This document shows, in pieces, positions 46,827 through 55,990 of a stretch of DNA of 64,000 nt. Below the pieces are notes generated by a model. The model was not told where the DNA came from. It saw only the letters and a list, made by a program, of their open reading frames with translations, and made no database searches. Source of the stretch: UBA7359 sp964523895 (GTDB lineage: Bacteria > Pseudomonadota > Gammaproteobacteria > Eutrophobiales > Eutrophobiaceae); contig CAZGBJ010000002.1 of NCBI GenBank assembly GCA_964523895.1, positions 62,001 through 126,000 on the forward strand, given 5' to 3'. Both the position numbers and the translations under genes were made by a program. How positions within the stretch are numbered: the stretch's first letter is position 1; every line of letters begins with the position of its first letter.

Positions 46827-49336
46827 TATTTATTTTTTTGTATAATTTTCAAGCAATTACGTAAATCTTTTACTAATTCCGCACCTGTTTGATAACGATC
46901 TTCAGGTGTTTTTTCTAGCACCTTATTTATCATCGTACTTATCTCTGATGAAATTGGCATTAACTCTTTGCGTAAGGCTATTATTTCAGGATGTGGTTCA
47001 TTTGCAATGCAAAACATTAATGAGGCCATTGAATCACCTTTAAATGGCAATTCTCCGGTTAATAATTGAAATAACATGACGCCAAGCGAGAATATATCTG
47101 AGCGGCCATCAATATGTTTTCCCACGAGCTGTTCTGGTGACATATAAGAAGGTGTGCCTAACACCATCCCTGTTTTTGTTTTACTTGAATCTGTAATTCG
47201 CGCTATACCAAAATCAGTTAGCTTAACCGTCGATTCTTTGGGAATTAACATAATATTGGCAGGTTTAATATCACGATGTACGACTTTTTGTTGGTGCGCA
47301 TAACTTAATGCTTCGGCTGAAAGAATAACCAGTTGAATAACGGTTTTAATCGGAAGCAGTTTACCCTGTTTCGTATAACGCATGAGATCATGTCCATCGA
47401 GAAATTCCATGGCGATGTAGGCCAGATCATGTTCATCACCGACATCAAAAATGGTGACAATATTAGGGTGGGTTAAGCGTCCGGCAGTTTCGGCTTCGCG
47501 AAAAAAACGTTCCTTGGCCTCATTTAGCTCATCTCCTTCAAATTCTTGTGACAAGGCCATTGTTTTTATTGCAACGACGCGATTGATTTTTGGATCCTTG
47601 CCCTGATAAACAATGCCCATCGCACCTTTACCTAATTCTTTTTCAATCTGAAAACGGCCTAGCATGGGTTTTTCTACAGAGCCATCTTCTAGAATACTGA
47701 CACCCGCTGTTCCACCGGAAGCACCAAACATAACGGTATCCTGCATAGCATTACTGCGTTTTATTCGATCAGCTACGTCCTTAAATTTAGCATCGTGTTT
47801 AGTCATGTATTCATAGATAGAAGATGCTTTATTAAATTGACGTTTGCGTTCGAAGTCGAGTGCCAGGTTATAAAGTGGTTCCATAATAGAGTCGTCGAGT
47901 GGACATTGGCGAAACTTATCCAACGCCATATCCAATTGCCCTTGTTGCTGGTAAGACAAGCCCAATGTTCGATTACTATCAGCCGATGCTTGATCTGATT
48001 GAATCTTGCCTTTTTCTGTTACCAGGTAACGTTTGGATATCAGCAGTATGTAGCCGGCAATAAGTAATGTCGTCGGTAACATAAACTGTAACCAGAGACC
48101 GGAATACAACAAAAACTGACTACTACCGATTAACAAAACAAAACAAACAAAACTGATCGTTGCAGCTAAGTTTGCAGATAGGCGTGGTAGTAATAACATC
48201 AGGTAGAGTGCAATCAGGATAAAAACAGAAATTTCAACTGGCCAGGCCCAGCCGGGTATTTCAATAAAGTCCTGATTCAAAATACTGGCAACAATATTTG
48301 CTAAAACTAATACCGGTGGCATAGCTTCAGCAATCGGTGTAACAACCGAAGTGCCAACACCAAAAGCACTTGCGCCGATTAATACAATCTTGTCTTTGTA
48401 AATGCTTGCATCTATAACGCCGGAATAAACATCGTAAAATGAATCCATAGAAAAAGAAGAGTTACCTTGTGCATCCTGATAGAAGAAAGGATAAATGCGA
48501 CCAATATCATCTAAAGTGATCGAAAGGTTACCGAGATTAAATTGTTTGTTTTCTGAAATTTTTAGATCCTGACTGCTAAGGTTCAGACTAGCGGCAGCAA
48601 TCATTGCCGCAAGTGAAGGTATAATTTGTCCGTAGTGATCGACGGCCAACAGATCTGAACGAATACCGCCATCATTATCCAGCCACATATTCAGATGGCC
48701 TATGGCATGTGTTGTTTCGCCAAGAATATTGATTGGTGGTGTAGCACTGATGGTTGGATAAATATAGACACCACTGTCTATGTCTGCATTAAATCCCATA
48801 GCATTACGAGAAACATATTCAGGCAAAGGTTCATCGGGTTTGCCAAGTGGCGTCCCTAGTTGAAACTGCATACCCATAACTACGTTGCCAGCGTGTTGCA
48901 TGGCGTTGGCAAGCTTGCCGTCTGAATCCAGTTCGGATTGGCCTTGTTTCAATATATTTATAGCCTCACTCAATTCGGGATCAGATTTAGACTCAAGATT
49001 ATTAATTGCGTCGTTAAAGTATTTATCACCCAGATGGGTCTGAGGTTCTGATAAAAGAATACTGTTACCAATGACACTTACGCCACCTTGCGCGAGCTTT
49101 TCAATCATCTCTGCTTGAAGAGAACGTGGCCAGGGCCAACGTCCCAGGTTCTCTATGCTTTTATCATCAATAGCAATGACGGCGATATTTTGTTGTGACT
49201 CACGAGCAAGCAGGTTCATTGCAAAGTCATAATTTGCAAATTCCAGTTTTTCAATGAATTGACTGTTGGCAAGGAATAAGAAAACAAGGGTTATAAATAA
49301 CCCTGCAAACCAGTCTTTTTTCCAGAAAGTTCCCAT
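46826..49336 (-). CDS. CHASE2-domain Ser/Thr protein kinase
   Basis: 836 residues. A membrane helix near 10-28, an extracytoplasmic CHASE2 domain (about 30-340; IAIDDKSIENLGRWPWPRS), two or three membrane helices (about 350-435), TPR-like helices (about 450-530) and a C-terminal Hanks-type kinase (about 560-830). Kinase motifs: ELGKGAMGIVYQG, VVAIKTM, VVHRDIKPANIM, LTDFGIARI, GTPSYMSPEQLVG, and DGRSDIFSLGVMLFQL, all intact. This is a receptor-kinase with the same sensor type as the cyclase on the facing strand. First gene of the kinase-phosphatase-FHA unit. Confidence 0.94.
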   Translation of the reverse strand: MGTFWKKDWFAGLFITLVFLFLANSQFIEKLEFANYDFAMNLLARESQQNIAVIAIDDKSIENLGRWPWPRSLQAEMIEKLAQGGVSVIGNSILLSEPQTHLGDKYFNDAINNLESKSDPELSEAINILKQGQSELDSDGKLANAMQHAGNVVMGMQFQLGTPLGKPDEPLPEYVSRNAMGFNADIDSGVYIYPTISATPPINILGETTHAIGHLNMWLDNDGGIRSDLLAVDHYGQIIPSLAAMIAAASLNLSSQDLKISENKQFNLGNLSITLDDIGRIYPFFYQDAQGNSSFSMDSFYDVYSGVIDASIYKDKIVLIGASAFGVGTSVVTPIAEAMPPVLVLANIVASILNQDFIEIPGWAWPVEISVFILIALYLMLLLPRLSANLAATISFVCFVLLIGSSQFLLYSGLWLQFMLPTTLLIAGYILLISKRYLVTEKGKIQSDQASADSNRTLGLSYQQQGQLDMALDKFRQCPLDDSIMEPLYNLALDFERKRQFNKASSIYEYMTKHDAKFKDVADRIKRSNAMQDTVMFGASGGTAGVSILEDGSVEKPMLGRFQIEKELGKGAMGIVYQGKDPKINRVVAIKTMALSQEFEGDELNEAKERFFREAETAGRLTHPNIVTIFDVGDEHDLAYIAMEFLDGHDLMRYTKQGKLLPIKTVIQLVILSAEALSYAHQQKVVHRDIKPANIMLIPKESTVKLTDFGIARITDSSKTKTGMVLGTPSYMSPEQLVGKHIDGRSDIFSLGVMLFQLLTGELPFKGDSMASLMFCIANEPHPEIIALRKELMPISSEISTMINKVLEKTPEDRYQTGAELVKDLRNCLKIIQKNK

Positions 49337-49432
49337 ATATTCCCAGTTATTATTTTTATTTAGAATGCAATATAAATTAAAAGAATGGTTTTATTATACG
49401 CATCAACGAAATGGAAAACGATTAGTTATAGT

Positions 49433-51328
49433 CTATATTTTGGTCTCCAAATCATTTTTCTTTTCAAAACCAGAGAGAATAATTTCAACCTGTGTTCCAT
49501 GCTCATCACTAGAAATATCCAGTTTTGCATTAATGCCTTCCGCACGTTTTTTCATATTTTTAAGTCCACGGCTTGTTCGGTCACTTTGATCGCACCAACT
49601 TCCATCATCACGAATATGTATTAAAATTTCATGAATACCATCTTCATGATTATTTGATTTAGTTGCAACATAAAGATTTTTTGCACGACTATGTTTTAAT
49701 ACGTTTGATATAGCTTCTTGCAAAATTCGCATTAAATGGAGTGCTTTACGTGGGCCAAAATCTTCCAATATAGGTAAAGGTTTTACTTGCCAGTGAAGTT
49801 TTATACCATGTCCATCTAATCTTGGTTGTAAGCGAGAACGTAACATACCAAGCAGCGTTGGTAGATCTTCGCTCGCTGTATCTAATGAATCAATTACAAG
49901 TCGTAAATCTGTTAAGCTCTGTGCTAACGCATCGCGCATATCTGATTGTGAAATACGGCCAGTATCAATCTCAGCTAACATTGCCACAAGTTGACCACCA
50001 ACACCATCATGCACATCCTGCATAATTCTATCGCGTTCTTCAGACAGTAGTTTTTCCTGTTCCATTTTTTTTAAGCGTTCATAGTTTTCCGTTAGTTCAA
50101 TTTCCTTATTTTTAATTCTTTGTTCAAGTTGAAGGTTTAGTGATTCAGATTCTCTAAGTACATTTATGAATCTTGACAATAAAAACCAGATTAAAACTAA
50201 CATTGTGGGTAGACCACTGTATTGGATTAATAGACCTCGGGTTCGATCAATAAGTCCTGAAATAACTAAAAAATCATTTAAGCCAAACGTAAAAATGATG
50301 GTTCCTGCAATTAGTAATAATTTAATTTCAATTATCGGTTTTTTACCATGTGCATATAAAAGGAAAAGCATCGTATAAGTTCCAATTGGTAATAATGAAA
50401 GATCCCATACCAAATAAGCATATTTATGAACCCATTCTTGTGAAAAGATAAATAAAGGTAATGCACCTAATAATCCATAAATCATTAAAGCTTTTTCTCG
50501 CTTTGGATAAACTTTACCAACATAACGATGGTTAAAAATAATTAACGCAATAACCATCCATCCTAACAAAGTAAAATATAAACCGTCCCACAGTGTTACT
50601 GATATTCCATGCGGTGGATCGATAAAATGAGGAATGTTATGTAAGGTCCAAAAGAAGGTGCAAGCGGTAAACCACCCATACATTGAATCTTGTCTACGTA
50701 ATATCCAGAGTACTCCCATGAATAAACTTAAAAACAGCATGCCAAAAGTAATAATAGCAACAAGGGTAAAGCGATAATGATAGCGCCACTCCCAGGCAGA
50801 TTTCATAGCTTGTGTCGGACCAAAATAAATATCACCGAGTAAACCATTTGCAGATGGCGAGCTGTGTAAATATATTTCTATCAGATGCTCGCCAGAGTTG
50901 AGACTACTTTCAGGTAGACTGACAAATAATGGTCTACTCCAGATACGACCACTTACAACATGTTCTGGATAATTGCTTTTGACAGGAGTTTGATCAACCC
51001 AGACATCAGCAATCTGTTGAACATGCGTAATAAACAGTGCTAATGGTTGATCAATTGATTCTTCTATCGTTACTGGAATTTGATACCAACCAGATTCAAT
51101 AGCAGTATCAACTCCTCGCCAATCATGAGGTAGTTGAATTAATTTTTTATTATTTGTTGGCTGATCGTTATCAGTAATGAAATAAACATTATCAAGTTTA
51201 AAGGATGAATCAGGATCAGGTAGCCAGGATGGTGAGAAAAAGACGATTAGTAAAAAAAACACACCAAAAACGAATATCCATCTTGGTGTATTTCTAATAA
51301 CAGAATATGTTTCTCTTAATACCTTCAT
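49433..51328 (-). CDS. 7TMR-DISM-type histidine kinase (NarX-like core)
   Basis: 631 residues. After an N-terminal membrane anchor (about 15-33), an extracytoplasmic jelly-roll-like domain (about 45-180) precedes seven membrane helices (about 190-400), then a coiled coil, a HisKA_3 dimer domain with phospho-His 440 (IMQDVHDGVGGQLVAML), and an HATPase with LHLMRILQEAISNVLKHSRA and SRGLKNMKKRAEGINAKLDI. This is the architecture that pairs with NarL/LuxR-type response regulators, one of which lies just upstream. Confidence 0.92.
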   Translation of the reverse strand: MKVLRETYSVIRNTPRWIFVFGVFFLLIVFFSPSWLPDPDSSFKLDNVYFITDNDQPTNNKKLIQLPHDWRGVDTAIESGWYQIPVTIEESIDQPLALFITHVQQIADVWVDQTPVKSNYPEHVVSGRIWSRPLFVSLPESSLNSGEHLIEIYLHSSPSANGLLGDIYFGPTQAMKSAWEWRYHYRFTLVAIITFGMLFLSLFMGVLWILRRQDSMYGWFTACTFFWTLHNIPHFIDPPHGISVTLWDGLYFTLLGWMVIALIIFNHRYVGKVYPKREKALMIYGLLGALPLFIFSQEWVHKYAYLVWDLSLLPIGTYTMLFLLYAHGKKPIIEIKLLLIAGTIIFTFGLNDFLVISGLIDRTRGLLIQYSGLPTMLVLIWFLLSRFINVLRESESLNLQLEQRIKNKEIELTENYERLKKMEQEKLLSEERDRIMQDVHDGVGGQLVAMLAEIDTGRISQSDMRDALAQSLTDLRLVIDSLDTASEDLPTLLGMLRSRLQPRLDGHGIKLHWQVKPLPILEDFGPRKALHLMRILQEAISNVLKHSRAKNLYVATKSNNHEDGIHEILIHIRDDGSWCDQSDRTSRGLKNMKKRAEGINAKLDISSDEHGTQVEIILSGFEKKNDLETKI

Positions 51329-51496
51329 CTTTTATAAGAGCTTTGCATGGATAGATATTTTGTTTTCATACGAGGCAAGAATGCGCGGAGAAGCGGAGTT
51401 TATATTACATAAATGAGTATTCGAGCACATTATTACCAACAGTAGGCGCTTTAGGCGACAAAGTTATGGGAGCAAAATAGCATTCGTGAAAAGCCC
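51329..51496. repeat. Spacer with dispersed-repeat copy between response regulator and kinase
   Basis: 168 bases without a gene. A 25-base core at 51435-51459 is identical to one at 3228-3252, and the context before it (GAATGCGCGGAGAAGCGGAG, then TAAATGAGTATTCGAGCACA) resembles a widespread gammaproteobacterial intergenic repeat. It separates two genes that normally are adjacent or overlapping. Confidence 0.65.
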
Positions 51497-52204
51497 TTAT
51501 GTGTCGGATTTGATAATACCTTGCTGCACTCCCTTCATAACAGCTTCAGCTCGTGTCTTGACTGCTAGCTTGCGATAAATATTTCGAATATGCGTATTGA
51601 CTGTATGACGTGAGATTTCATTTTGATCAGCAATCTCCTGCGCATTATATCCATGACTGACAAAGTTTAGAATTTCCTGTTCTCGTTTAGTAATTTTTTC
51701 TGTCGCTTGGTCATCTGATTCTTCAACAATAGGTTCATCATTACTTCGAAACCGTTTTAATAAATGTTGTGCAATTGCAGGACTGATTGGTGCACCACCA
51801 TTCATTAATTGAAAGATGGCATTGGCAATTTGATCAGCGCCGCCATCTTTTAATAAATAGCCACCTGCACCTGCTTCAATAGCACGAATAACATGTCTTT
51901 CATCACCAAATACCGAAATTACCATCGCTTCAGTATTCATATCATTTGTTTTAATCTGGTGAATCAAGTCCACTCCATCACCATCAGGTAAATCCAAATC
52001 AGTAAGTAAAATATCAGGTGATAATTTGTGTAAGAGAGCACATGCCGTTGCATAGTCACCGGCATCACCCAGTAATTCCAGTTGTGGATGGCCAGTGATA
52101 ACTCGAGAAAAACGTTCACGTGTGGACGAATCATCCTCAACAATTAGGACAGTGGCTATTTTTTCCATTATTTCCGGTTGTTCTTTTATGGTGGATAGAT
52201 TCAT
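51497..52204 (-). CDS. NarL/LuxR-family response regulator
   Basis: 235 residues from the ATG at 52204 (AGGAT about 11 bases upstream); a second ATG at 52168 gives 223 residues starting at MEKIATVLIVEDD and is nearly as plausible. Receiver domain with acidic pocket LIVEDDSSTRERF, phospho-Asp 69 in DILLTDLDLPDG and VISVFGDERHVIRAIEAGAG. C-terminal LuxR HTH in ITKREQEILNFVSHGYNAQE, then IADQNEISRHTVNTHIRNIY. Partner of the 7TMR-DISM kinase downstream. It is divergent from the TpsB gene. Confidence 0.93.
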   Translation of the reverse strand: MNLSTIKEQPEIMEKIATVLIVEDDSSTRERFSRVITGHPQLELLGDAGDYATACALLHKLSPDILLTDLDLPDGDGVDLIHQIKTNDMNTEAMVISVFGDERHVIRAIEAGAGGYLLKDGGADQIANAIFQLMNGGAPISPAIAQHLLKRFRSNDEPIVEESDDQATEKITKREQEILNFVSHGYNAQEIADQNEISRHTVNTHIRNIYRKLAVKTRAEAVMKGVQQGIIKSDT

Positions 52205-52476
52205 ATGGAAAACTATCCTGCCATTTAAATTAGCCTACGAATATACCTAATTCTCAGTATATGAAACAGTAAATCTACCTAATACTGGTGATTGGAATTA
52301 ATACTTAAGCCCCACAAAATAGACACATTACTGCGAAATAAAGTTACGGGGTTGGGGGTCCTTTTGTTAACAGCGTTATATAGGGCTAAAATTCGTATGC
52401 TTATGATATTTAACATGTTATTGTTTTTCTCAATAATAAAAGTCAAATCATTGGCGACAAAAACAACGGTAAAACA
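52205..52476. promoter_or_regulatory. Divergent control region between response regulator and TpsB
   Basis: 272 bases between two genes transcribed away from each other. A short plus-strand frame starting at 52292 has no ribosome site or recognisable product. AT-rich tracts suited to promoters lie at 52230-52280 and 52375-52445, but I cannot assign boxes. As the only space between the signalling arm and the secretion arm, it is the natural place for the NarL-type regulator to act. Confidence 0.4.
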
Positions 52477-54045
52477 ATGGCTTGCATCAGGCTCAGTAGA
52501 TTCATGTGTTGCGCAATCACACTATATGGTTTTATTGCCATGAGTCCTCTATTGTCTGCTGAAGAGATTCCCACGGTCAGTTTTTCTGTGACCGAATTTT
52601 CTATTTTAGGTGAAAACCCTATTTCAGAGGAAGAAACTAATCAAACCTTATCTTCCTTCCTAGGCGAGCATCAAGGTCTTGACGGGTTATTAGAAGCGGC
52701 AGCTGAACTTGAAGCTGCGATTTTGAATGCCGGTTATTCATTTAATCGCGTCGTTCTACCACCGCAGACTTTACAAGCTGGAGTTGTTCAATTGAAAATC
52801 ACGCAAATTAAATTGGCCAATATTGAAATAGAAGGAAATCATTTTTTTTCAAATGAAAATATTATTCATTCAATCCCCGGTTTAGTTCCGGATACGGTTC
52901 CCGATACCAGACAACTGGCAAGGCAATTAATCGTTGCAAATAATCATCCATCTAAAAGCGTCACGATCAGAATGAAACAAAGTAAAAAACCAGAAAGTGT
53001 CGATGCTGTGCTGAATGTACAAGATCAACGACCCTGGCAAATATTTAGTGTTTTAAACAACATCGGCACATCGAAGACAGGTCGTTTAAGGTTTTCTGCA
53101 GGAGGACAACATAACAATCTATTAGGTTTCGATGACAGCCTTACTGCAAGCTATACCACCTCACCTGGCAATACCTCTGATGTAAAACAATGGGGTTTAA
53201 ATTATCGGATACCCGTTTATAAATATTCCGGAGAGTTTAACTTCTTTTATTCTCGTTCAGATGTGGATAGCGGAACAGTACAAAGTGTTTTTGATGTGAG
53301 TGGTGCAGGTAAATTTCTTGGTGGTAGTTATACGCATACATTTCTCAATCGAAAAAATTATCGTCATCGGATGAGTGTCGGCGTTGATGATAAATTTTTT
53401 CAAAACAATGTGGCATTTCTAGGAGCACCAATCGGTATTGATGTTAGAAGCCGTCCATTGATGCTTTCTTATTTTGGTGAATACCAGATGGAAAAGTCAC
53501 AAATCCGATTCAATATCAGCCATGTTCGTAATTTAAATGGCGGTAATTTAAATAGTAGTACAACTTATGCTGCTTCTCGAGCAGGTGCTCAACAAGATTG
53601 GGATGTTGTTCGTTACAATGCTACCTATAACAGAGCATTATCTAAAAATTGGTTATTAAAATTTTCCTGGAATGGACAATGGAGTAATGAGCCTTTAATC
53701 AGTGGTGAACAATTTGGTATTGGTGGTGTAAATTCAGTACGAGGTTTTGAAGAGCGTGCTGTTACTGGTGATAGAGGCGATCAGGCAACAGTCGAATTTT
53801 CAAGACCAATCTTAAATAACAATACACAAGTAAGACTATTCACAGATATAGGCCATATTAAAGTTATATCACCTGCAGCGGGTCAAGTTGCCAGTCAAAC
53901 ATTAGCCAGTATTGGCGCTGGAATAAGCTGGCGCTGGAAAGACAAGCTGAGTTTCTCGCTAGATTATGCACATGAATTAAATGATGGCCGCACAATAGAT
54001 ATTGGTGGCACAAAAACACATGCCAGTATTTTCTTTCGGTTTTAA
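52477..54045 (+). CDS. TpsB two-partner secretion outer-membrane pore (ShlB/FhaC family)
   Basis: 522 residues. Signal peptide (RLSRFMCCAITLYGFIAMSP, ending at SAEE), two POTRA domains (about 35-195: VSFSVTEFSILGENPISEEE and IKLANIEIEGNHFFSNENI), then a 16-strand beta barrel. The conserved substrate loop motif VRGF is in FGIGGVNSVRGFEERAVTGD near residue 425, and the chain ends in Phe (HASIFFRF), the usual outer-membrane assembly signal. It should export the TpsA protein encoded at 56007-61763. The ribosome site is weak. Confidence 0.93.
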   Translation: MACIRLSRFMCCAITLYGFIAMSPLLSAEEIPTVSFSVTEFSILGENPISEEETNQTLSSFLGEHQGLDGLLEAAAELEAAILNAGYSFNRVVLPPQTLQAGVVQLKITQIKLANIEIEGNHFFSNENIIHSIPGLVPDTVPDTRQLARQLIVANNHPSKSVTIRMKQSKKPESVDAVLNVQDQRPWQIFSVLNNIGTSKTGRLRFSAGGQHNNLLGFDDSLTASYTTSPGNTSDVKQWGLNYRIPVYKYSGEFNFFYSRSDVDSGTVQSVFDVSGAGKFLGGSYTHTFLNRKNYRHRMSVGVDDKFFQNNVAFLGAPIGIDVRSRPLMLSYFGEYQMEKSQIRFNISHVRNLNGGNLNSSTTYAASRAGAQQDWDVVRYNATYNRALSKNWLLKFSWNGQWSNEPLISGEQFGIGGVNSVRGFEERAVTGDRGDQATVEFSRPILNNNTQVRLFTDIGHIKVISPAAGQVASQTLASIGAGISWRWKDKLSFSLDYAHELNDGRTIDIGGTKTHASIFFRF

Positions 54046-54050
54046 ATAAA

Positions 54051-55418
54051 ATGAATCAGCAAACACACACATCATTTTTTTTACATTTAGCATTTTTGTT
54101 TGTGTGTTTACCAACAATAGTTAAAGCGAATGTAAATCAGGAAGAAATTGGCGAAGTTGTTTTTGCAAGAGGCGCAGTATCTGCTCAATCTCAAATTGGT
54201 GAAGTTCGTGTACTAGGAAAAGAAGCACCTATTTTTCAAGGTGATGTGATAACAACGGGACCAAAAAGTTTTAGTGTCATAAAAATGATGGATGATAGCC
54301 GAATATCAGTTAGACCCGACACGGTGTTTTCATTTGAAAATTATTCGATGAAAGAAAATGATGAAAGTGCAGTAATGCAATTATTCAAAGGTGGCTTAAG
54401 AGCAATCTCCGGGCTAATTAGTCAACGTAATCCAGAAGCCTTTAAATTGAATACCGCTGTAGCAACCATTGGCATACGCGGAACAGATTTCGATGCAAGA
54501 CTATGTGAAATCGATTGTGCAATTGATGATAAAAAATATAAAAAGAAAGACGCGACTGTTGCAAAAGTCGTATTCCTAAGAGGCAATGTAAGTGCCGTCA
54601 ATATAAACAATGAACAACGAGAGCTTGAATTAAATTCATCTGTTTATGAAGGCGAAACATTAATAACAGGTAAAAAATCTTATGCTGTCATCGCGTTTAA
54701 CGATGAAAGTAAAATGACTTTAAAAGCGGAAACAGAATTAAAAATAGAAAGACACCGTTATATCTCGCCCGAATCGGATAAGAATGATGCCGTTTATAAA
54801 TTAATCAAAGGTGGTATGCGCGCCTTAACTGGTTTGATAGGTAAAAACAATAAAGAGGCCTATAAAGTTAAAACAGCAACAGCAACGATCGGTATTCGTG
54901 GAACTGGCTATGACTTGATCTGGTTAGGTGCATGTACCGGTGGCGCCAGCAGTTGTGGTCTAACGGGTTCAGTCTGGTTAGGAGCTATCTATGCAAAGAA
55001 TGATGCTGGTGAATTCGAATTATTGGAAAATCAATCATTCATAATTCGATTAACTGATACACCCGCTACAATTATAAATACACCACCGGTGTTTGATAGT
55101 CCGCGACCAGATAAAGTGGATGTTAACTTTGACGAACTGTTTGGAGACGAAGCCGAAGATGTTCCATCAGGATTGTACGCCAATACCCGTGAAGGCATTG
55201 TTTATATGGAACGCGATGGCGAGATTATTGAGATGCGACCGGGCGAAGGCGGCTTTGTCTCAACTGATGGCAGTATCATTGTTAAATTGGAACGACCACG
55301 AAACTTCCAAACGAATGATCCGTATTTACAAACGATCAATGAAGAGTTTGAAACGCTTTATGAGTTACTCGATGACAGTGTTATCGAACAAAATGAATTT
55401 GAGTGCATTGTGCAATGA
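54051..55418 (+). CDS. Secreted protein with two FecR domains
   Basis: 455 residues. Signal peptide (FFLHLAFLFVCLPTIVKA), then two tandem FecR domains: about 35-160 (VVFARGAVSAQSQIGEVRV, VMQLFKGGLRAISGL, TIGIRGTDFDARLC) and about 180-305 (VVFLRGNVSAVNINN, VYKLIKGGMRALTGLIGK, TIGIRGTGYDLIW). No membrane helix follows, so it is periplasmic or secreted, unlike sigma-regulating FecR. No ECF sigma factor or TonB receptor is adjacent. It starts 5 bases after tpsB and ends next to the convergent brnA. Cys residues are at LCEIDCAI, GACTGGASSCGL and FECIVQ. Confidence 0.9.
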   Translation: MNQQTHTSFFLHLAFLFVCLPTIVKANVNQEEIGEVVFARGAVSAQSQIGEVRVLGKEAPIFQGDVITTGPKSFSVIKMMDDSRISVRPDTVFSFENYSMKENDESAVMQLFKGGLRAISGLISQRNPEAFKLNTAVATIGIRGTDFDARLCEIDCAIDDKKYKKKDATVAKVVFLRGNVSAVNINNEQRELELNSSVYEGETLITGKKSYAVIAFNDESKMTLKAETELKIERHRYISPESDKNDAVYKLIKGGMRALTGLIGKNNKEAYKVKTATATIGIRGTGYDLIWLGACTGGASSCGLTGSVWLGAIYAKNDAGEFELLENQSFIIRLTDTPATIINTPPVFDSPRPDKVDVNFDELFGDEAEDVPSGLYANTREGIVYMERDGEIIEMRPGEGGFVSTDGSIIVKLERPRNFQTNDPYLQTINEEFETLYELLDDSVIEQNEFECIVQ

Positions 55419-55433
55419 TAAAATATATTTTCG

Positions 55434-55697
55434 CTAACCAGACGTATGTAATTCTTCACGAATTATTTTGCGTAATGTTTTTTCAAGAGGTTGTTTATTT
55501 TGCGAAATAGATTCTCTAAGCGCATCATTAATCAAGGTCTGGTAGTTACCACCACCGGCTTTATGAACTATTTTTTTAAAGTGATCAATGATGTCTGAAT
55601 CTAATCGAATAGTTATGCGTACTTTATTCGGATCTGGTTTAACTACAGGTCCGCGTTTACCTTTACTGAAATCATCTTTCATAGTCTGTTTTTTCAT
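55434..55697 (-). CDS. brnA: BrnA-type antitoxin
   Basis: About 87 residues if the ATG at 55697 is used; ATGs at 55715 and 55682 are alternatives and none has a clear ribosome site. The C-terminal ribbon-helix-helix KVRITIRLDSDIIDHFKKIV, then GNYQTLINDALRESI, is the BrnA/CopG-type DNA-binding domain. BrnA neutralises BrnT and represses the pair. Its frame overlaps the end of brnT, the normal brnT-brnA order. It converges on the FecR gene. Confidence 0.87.
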   Translation of the reverse strand: MKKQTMKDDFSKGKRGPVVKPDPNKVRITIRLDSDIIDHFKKIVHKAGGGNYQTLINDALRESISQNKQPLEKTLRKIIREELHTSG

Positions 55698-55956
55698 AAT
55701 ATTGTTTCGTTTCATGTTTTGTTGCTTTTCGTGCCGATATAATACGAATACAAGAATCATCAAGTTCTGCATGGATAACCAAAAGAAGTTTCAATTTTGC
55801 TCCTATACCAAGAGTTTTGAATCTCTGTTCAGCATGGTTAGGGTCTTCTATCGTCAAAGCCATGTCATCTTCCAAAGCAAATACAGCATCCGCAAAATCA
55901 ACACCATGCTTGCGAAGATTTTGGACTGCCTTGTCCTTGTCCCATTCATATTCCAT
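55672..55956 (-). CDS. brnT: BrnT-type toxin
   Basis: 94 residues from the ATG at 55956 (MEYEWDKDKAVQNLRKHGVD). BrnT is a RelE-fold ribonuclease toxin; the family signatures are the FEWDxxKAxxNxxKHGVxF-type N-terminus, ALEDDMALTIEDPNHAEQR and the C-terminal IRIISARKATKHETKQYYE. The pair sits inside the secretion locus in the opposite orientation, divergent from the TpsA gene with 50 bases between the starts. Confidence 0.9.
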   Translation of the reverse strand: MEYEWDKDKAVQNLRKHGVDFADAVFALEDDMALTIEDPNHAEQRFKTLGIGAKLKLLLVIHAELDDSCIRIISARKATKHETKQYYEKTDYER

Positions 55957-55971
55957 ATACATCCAAGTATA

Positions 55972-55990
55972 TGCACAAACTGTGCACAAA
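55972..55990. promoter_or_regulatory. Paired TGCACAAA repeat/dyad, candidate BrnA operator
   Basis: The text is TGCACAAA-CTG-TGCACAAA: an 8-base direct repeat with an 11-base period, and at the same time a TGCACA-AAC-TGTGCA dyad (55972-55986). It lies in the 50-base interval between the divergent brnT and tpsA starts, where a ribbon-helix-helix repressor would be expected to bind. Binding is inferred. Confidence 0.55.

Noticed and set aside
52292..52543. Plus-strand 83-codon frame upstream of and overlapping tpsB
   Set aside because: Different frame from tpsB, no ribosome site and no family resemblance; the space is better read as a divergent control region.
54051..55418. Classical FecI-FecR iron-signalling system
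   Set aside because: No ECF sigma factor or TonB-dependent receptor is adjacent, and the protein has a signal peptide instead of a cytoplasmic anti-sigma tail.
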